64,000 bases of DNA from Rhizobium sp. Root274 (GTDB taxonomy: Bacteria > Pseudomonadota > Alphaproteobacteria > Rhizobiales > Rhizobiaceae), in the NCBI RefSeq assembly GCF_001429245.1, contig NZ_LMJE01000008.1, forward strand, positions 372,001-436,000, read 5' to 3'. The notes beneath the pieces were generated by a model. It was not told the origin of the DNA and did not search any database. It saw nothing but the letters and a program-made list of their open reading frames with translations. The position numbers and the translations under genes are program-made. Shown in pieces: positions 62,020 to 64,000 of this stretch; within the stretch, counting starts at the first letter, position 1, and each line of letters starts with the position of its first letter.

Positions 62020-62152
62020 CCGTCAGGTCTCCGAGAGCGCCGCCGATATGTTCGGGCTCGTGACACCAGAAGATAGCAGTCTTTGTGGCGAAGACGAGGG
62101 CGGGCAGGCGTCAGCGCCGCTTTTTCCCGCCCCATCGCTCAATTGTGAAGGA

Positions 62153-63421
62153 TCAGGCCAGCCAGTCGGGCACGGAATCCAGCGCAATCAGATCCTCGTA
62201 GCTCGGGCGCTTGCGAATCACATGGAATTCGTCGCCCTTCACCAGCACCTCTGGAATGAGCCTGCGGGTGTTGTAGGTCCCGGCCTGGACCGCGCCATAG
62301 GCGCCGGCCGAACCTACGGCCATCAGGTCGCCCGGCTTCGGCTTCGACATTTCCCGGTCGAGCGCCAGGTAGTCGCCCGTCTCGCAGACGGGCCCGACGA
62401 CATCCGCCTTGATGCGCGGCGCGCTTGCCGCCTGCAGCACCACCGGCTTCACTTCGTGATAGGCTTCGTAAAGCGTCGGGCGGATCAGGTCGTTCATGGC
62501 TGCGTCAACGATGACGAAGGTCTTGTCGCCGCCGTCCTTCACATAGATGACTTCCGTCACCAGAATGCCGGCATTGCCGACAATCAGGCGCCCGGGCTCG
62601 GTAACGATGCGGCAGTTCAGGCTCGACAGCTGGTCCTTGACGATCCGGGCATAGGCGTCCGGCTCCGGCGGCGGGTTGTTGTCGTCCTTGTAGGGAATGC
62701 CAAGGCCACCACCGACATCGACATGGTCAATCGAATGGCCATCGGCGCGCAGGTTCTCAACCAGCTCGCGCAGGAGGCGGAAAGCATCCTCGAAGGGCTG
62801 CAGATCGGTGATCTGGCTGCCGATATGCATGTCGATGCCGGAGACCTGGATGCCCTCCAGGGTCGCAGCGCGGGCATAAACGGCGCGGGCGCGCTCGTAG
62901 GAAATGCCGAACTTGTTTTCCTTCTTGCCGGTCGAGATCTTGGCGTGGGTCTTTGCATCGACATCCGGATTGATGCGGAAAGAGACATACGCCTTCTTCC
63001 CCGCCTTGATGGCGCGCTGGTTCAAGACTTCCAGTTCCGGCTCGCTCTCGACATTGAAGCAGTAGATGCCGACTTCGAGGCCCAAATCCATCTCGCTCAG
63101 CGTCTTGCCGACGCCGGAGAACATGATGCGGTTGGCCGGGATGCCGGCAGCCAGCGCCCGGCGCAGTTCACCTTCCGAGACCACGTCGACGCCTGCGCCC
63201 AGCTGCCCGAGCGTCTTCAGCACCGCTTGGTTGGAATTGGCCTTCATCGCATAGCAGACCAGCGCATCGACGCCGTCGAAGGCTTTGGCGAAGACCTTGT
63301 AGTGACGCTCCAAGGTGGCAGTCGAATAGCAGTAGAAGGGTGTGCCGACCGCACGTGCGATTTCGGGGATGGACACGTCTTCGGCGTGAAGAACGCCGTC
63401 GCGAAAGTCGAAATGGTTCAC
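62153..63421 (-). CDS. lysA: Diaminopimelate decarboxylase
   Basis: A 422-residue PLP enzyme, final step of lysine synthesis. The lysine that binds PLP is in CYAMKANSN; MFSGVGKTLSEM, DVGGGLGIPY and GPVCETGDYLA are the other motifs. Start codon is GTG at 63421. It lies 13 bp after lptM and upstream of the TIGR02302 gene, the usual rhizobial order. Confidence 0.96.
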   Translation of the reverse strand: MNHFDFRDGVLHAEDVSIPEIARAVGTPFYCYSTATLERHYKVFAKAFDGVDALVCYAMKANSNQAVLKTLGQLGAGVDVVSEGELRRALAAGIPANRIMFSGVGKTLSEMDLGLEVGIYCFNVESEPELEVLNQRAIKAGKKAYVSFRINPDVDAKTHAKISTGKKENKFGISYERARAVYARAATLEGIQVSGIDMHIGSQITDLQPFEDAFRLLRELVENLRADGHSIDHVDVGGGLGIPYKDDNNPPPEPDAYARIVKDQLSSLNCRIVTEPGRLIVGNAGILVTEVIYVKDGGDKTFVIVDAAMNDLIRPTLYEAYHEVKPVVLQAASAPRIKADVVGPVCETGDYLALDREMSKPKPGDLMAVGSAGAYGAVQAGTYNTRRLIPEVLVKGDEFHVIRKRPSYEDLIALDSVPDWLA

Positions 63422-63434
63422 GGATTGAGCCCTG

Positions 63435-63623
63435 TCACAGAAGCGGGTCGAGGAGGAAGGGCTTGTCGGCCACAGGCGCTACCTTGCTGTCGCGCTTGTT
63501 CTGCTGGTCGACCGGCGTGCTCGGCAGGTCGAGGTCGCCTTTGCGGCCGCAGGCGGACAGAGCCAGCGAAGCGGCCAGCAGCAGAGAGAGCGTGAGCGTC
63601 GTGCGTTTCAGCGAATTCACCAT
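63435..63623 (-). CDS. lptM: LPS translocon maturation lipoprotein LptM
   Basis: A 62-residue lipoprotein with signal LLAASLALSAC and the LptM/YifL core CGRKGDLDLP. It aids disulfide maturation of LptD in the outer membrane. An alternative ATG lies 12 bases upstream; neither has a strong ribosome site. Confidence 0.88.
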   Translation of the reverse strand: MVNSLKRTTLTLSLLLAASLALSACGRKGDLDLPSTPVDQQNKRDSKVAPVADKPFLLDPLL

Positions 63624-63661
63624 GACCCGGTCCATGAAGATATTGTTGTGCTAGCGTGTAC

Positions 63662-63687
63662 AGAAAAAAGGGGCGCTTGTGCACCCC
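63662..63687 (-). terminator. Terminator after argH
   Basis: On the minus strand GGGGTGC and GCGCCCC form a 7-bp stem (one T-G pair) with loop ACAA, followed by TTTTTT. Confidence 0.8.
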
Positions 63688-63746
63688 TGATCTCGTGATG
63701 TGTCCTGCAAGTGCCGGTGATCGGTTGTCTTGACCGGTTGCCCGGA

Positions 63747-64000
63747 TCAATTGCGCGCCCGCCACCAGGCAATCTGCTTTCTGACTTCCGACGGTGCCGT
63801 GCCGCCAAAGCTCTTGCGGCTGGCAACGGAGGCTTCGACAGTCAGAACGTTGAAGACGTCCGCCGTGATCGCGGCATTGATGCTCTGCAAGTCTTCCAGT
63901 GAAAGTTCTGCCAGATCGCAGCCCTTCTTCTCGGCCATGGCGACTGCATTGCCCGTCACATGGTGGGCGTCGCGGAAGGGTAGGCCTGCTTCCCGCACCA
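63747..64000 (-). CDS. argH: Argininosuccinate lyase, C-terminal part (truncated by window edge)
   Basis: About 84 residues of the C-terminus: [20 protein letters not shown], then [19 protein letters not shown] and [18 protein letters not shown], conserved in ArgH. The enzyme makes arginine and fumarate from argininosuccinate. The gene enters from the right edge; its active-site serine loop is outside. A terminator separates it from lptM. Confidence 0.93.
   Translation of the reverse strand, partial: VREAGLPFRDAHHVTGNAVAMAEKKGCDLAELSLEDLQSINAAITADVFNVLTVEASVASRKSFGGTAPSEVRKQIAWWRARN

Noticed and set aside
59398-62076. 892-codon open frame on the plus strand, antisense to the TIGR02302 gene
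   Set aside because: It mirrors the high-GC minus-strand gene and has Leu/Arg/His-rich composition with no domain pattern. The minus-strand protein has the expected family layout and gene order.

Overview
The window reads as a chromosomal segment of a Rhizobiaceae-type alphaproteobacterium (Agrobacterium/Rhizobium-like). The basis is gene content and order: C4-pathway 5-aminolevulinate synthase, aerobic cobaltochelatase cobS-cobT, ftsE-ftsX-ydcF-plsC, argH-lptM-lysA-TIGR02302, CpdR, and GGAAC-type general-stress promoters. Coding density is high, the DNA is GC-rich, and one tRNA is present. I saw no insertion sequence, prophage, integrase cassette or CRISPR array.

Layout. 1-3.3 kb: end of a formate dehydrogenase (fds) locus (fdsA C-terminus, fdhD, fdsD) followed by an oxalate/formate-family MFS carrier. 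3.4-8.4 kb: type I asparaginase, a soluble double-PAS chemoreceptor with cheW, and arginase divergent from an Lrp/AsnC regulator. 8.4-15 kb: tamA-tamB outer-membrane assembly pair and a glycine-zipper lipoprotein. 15.3-19.1 kb: a three-subunit molybdenum hydroxylase in the order S-L-M; the large subunit carries the form II motif AYRGAGR rather than the true CO-dehydrogenase loop. 19.3-24.8 kb: hemA, a serine hydrolase, dxr, and a P1B-type ATPase with unusual motifs.

24.8-29.6 kb is the most interesting part. It is a compact stress island: BON protein, YciF-like ferritin-fold protein, DNA topoisomerase IB, an EcfG-like sigma factor, several small proteins, and a 59-codon NepR-like ORF. Five sites match GGAAC-N18-TT, the rhizobial RpoE2/EcfG promoter pattern. 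Four of them form two divergent pairs with exactly the same 24-bp offset between the GGAAC boxes.

29.7-40.4 kb: tRNA-Arg(CCT), an M20 amidohydrolase, a D,D-carboxypeptidase, a His-rich COG0523 GTPase, a TusA-like protein, an L,D-transpeptidase-like lipoprotein, accA, xerD, a 49-aa membrane peptide, and the overlapping aroK-aroB-CorC/HlyC cluster. 40.4-47.7 kb: bolA, a J-domain protein, cobS-cobT, an esterase-like lipoprotein, a queuosine-precursor-type transporter, rpmB and a DUF3108 protein. 47.7-57.3 kb: small transporters and enzymes, gloB, tyrC, ChaC-like cyclotransferase, and plsC/ydcF/ftsX/ftsE. 57.4-64 kb: a membrane protein, hpt, cpdR, a TIGR02302 protein, lysA, lptM and the 3' end of argH. 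TTAACCAT motifs, a CtrA-type signature, lie upstream of both ftsE and cpdR.

Function assignments rest on reading motifs and family resemblance by eye; no database search was run.
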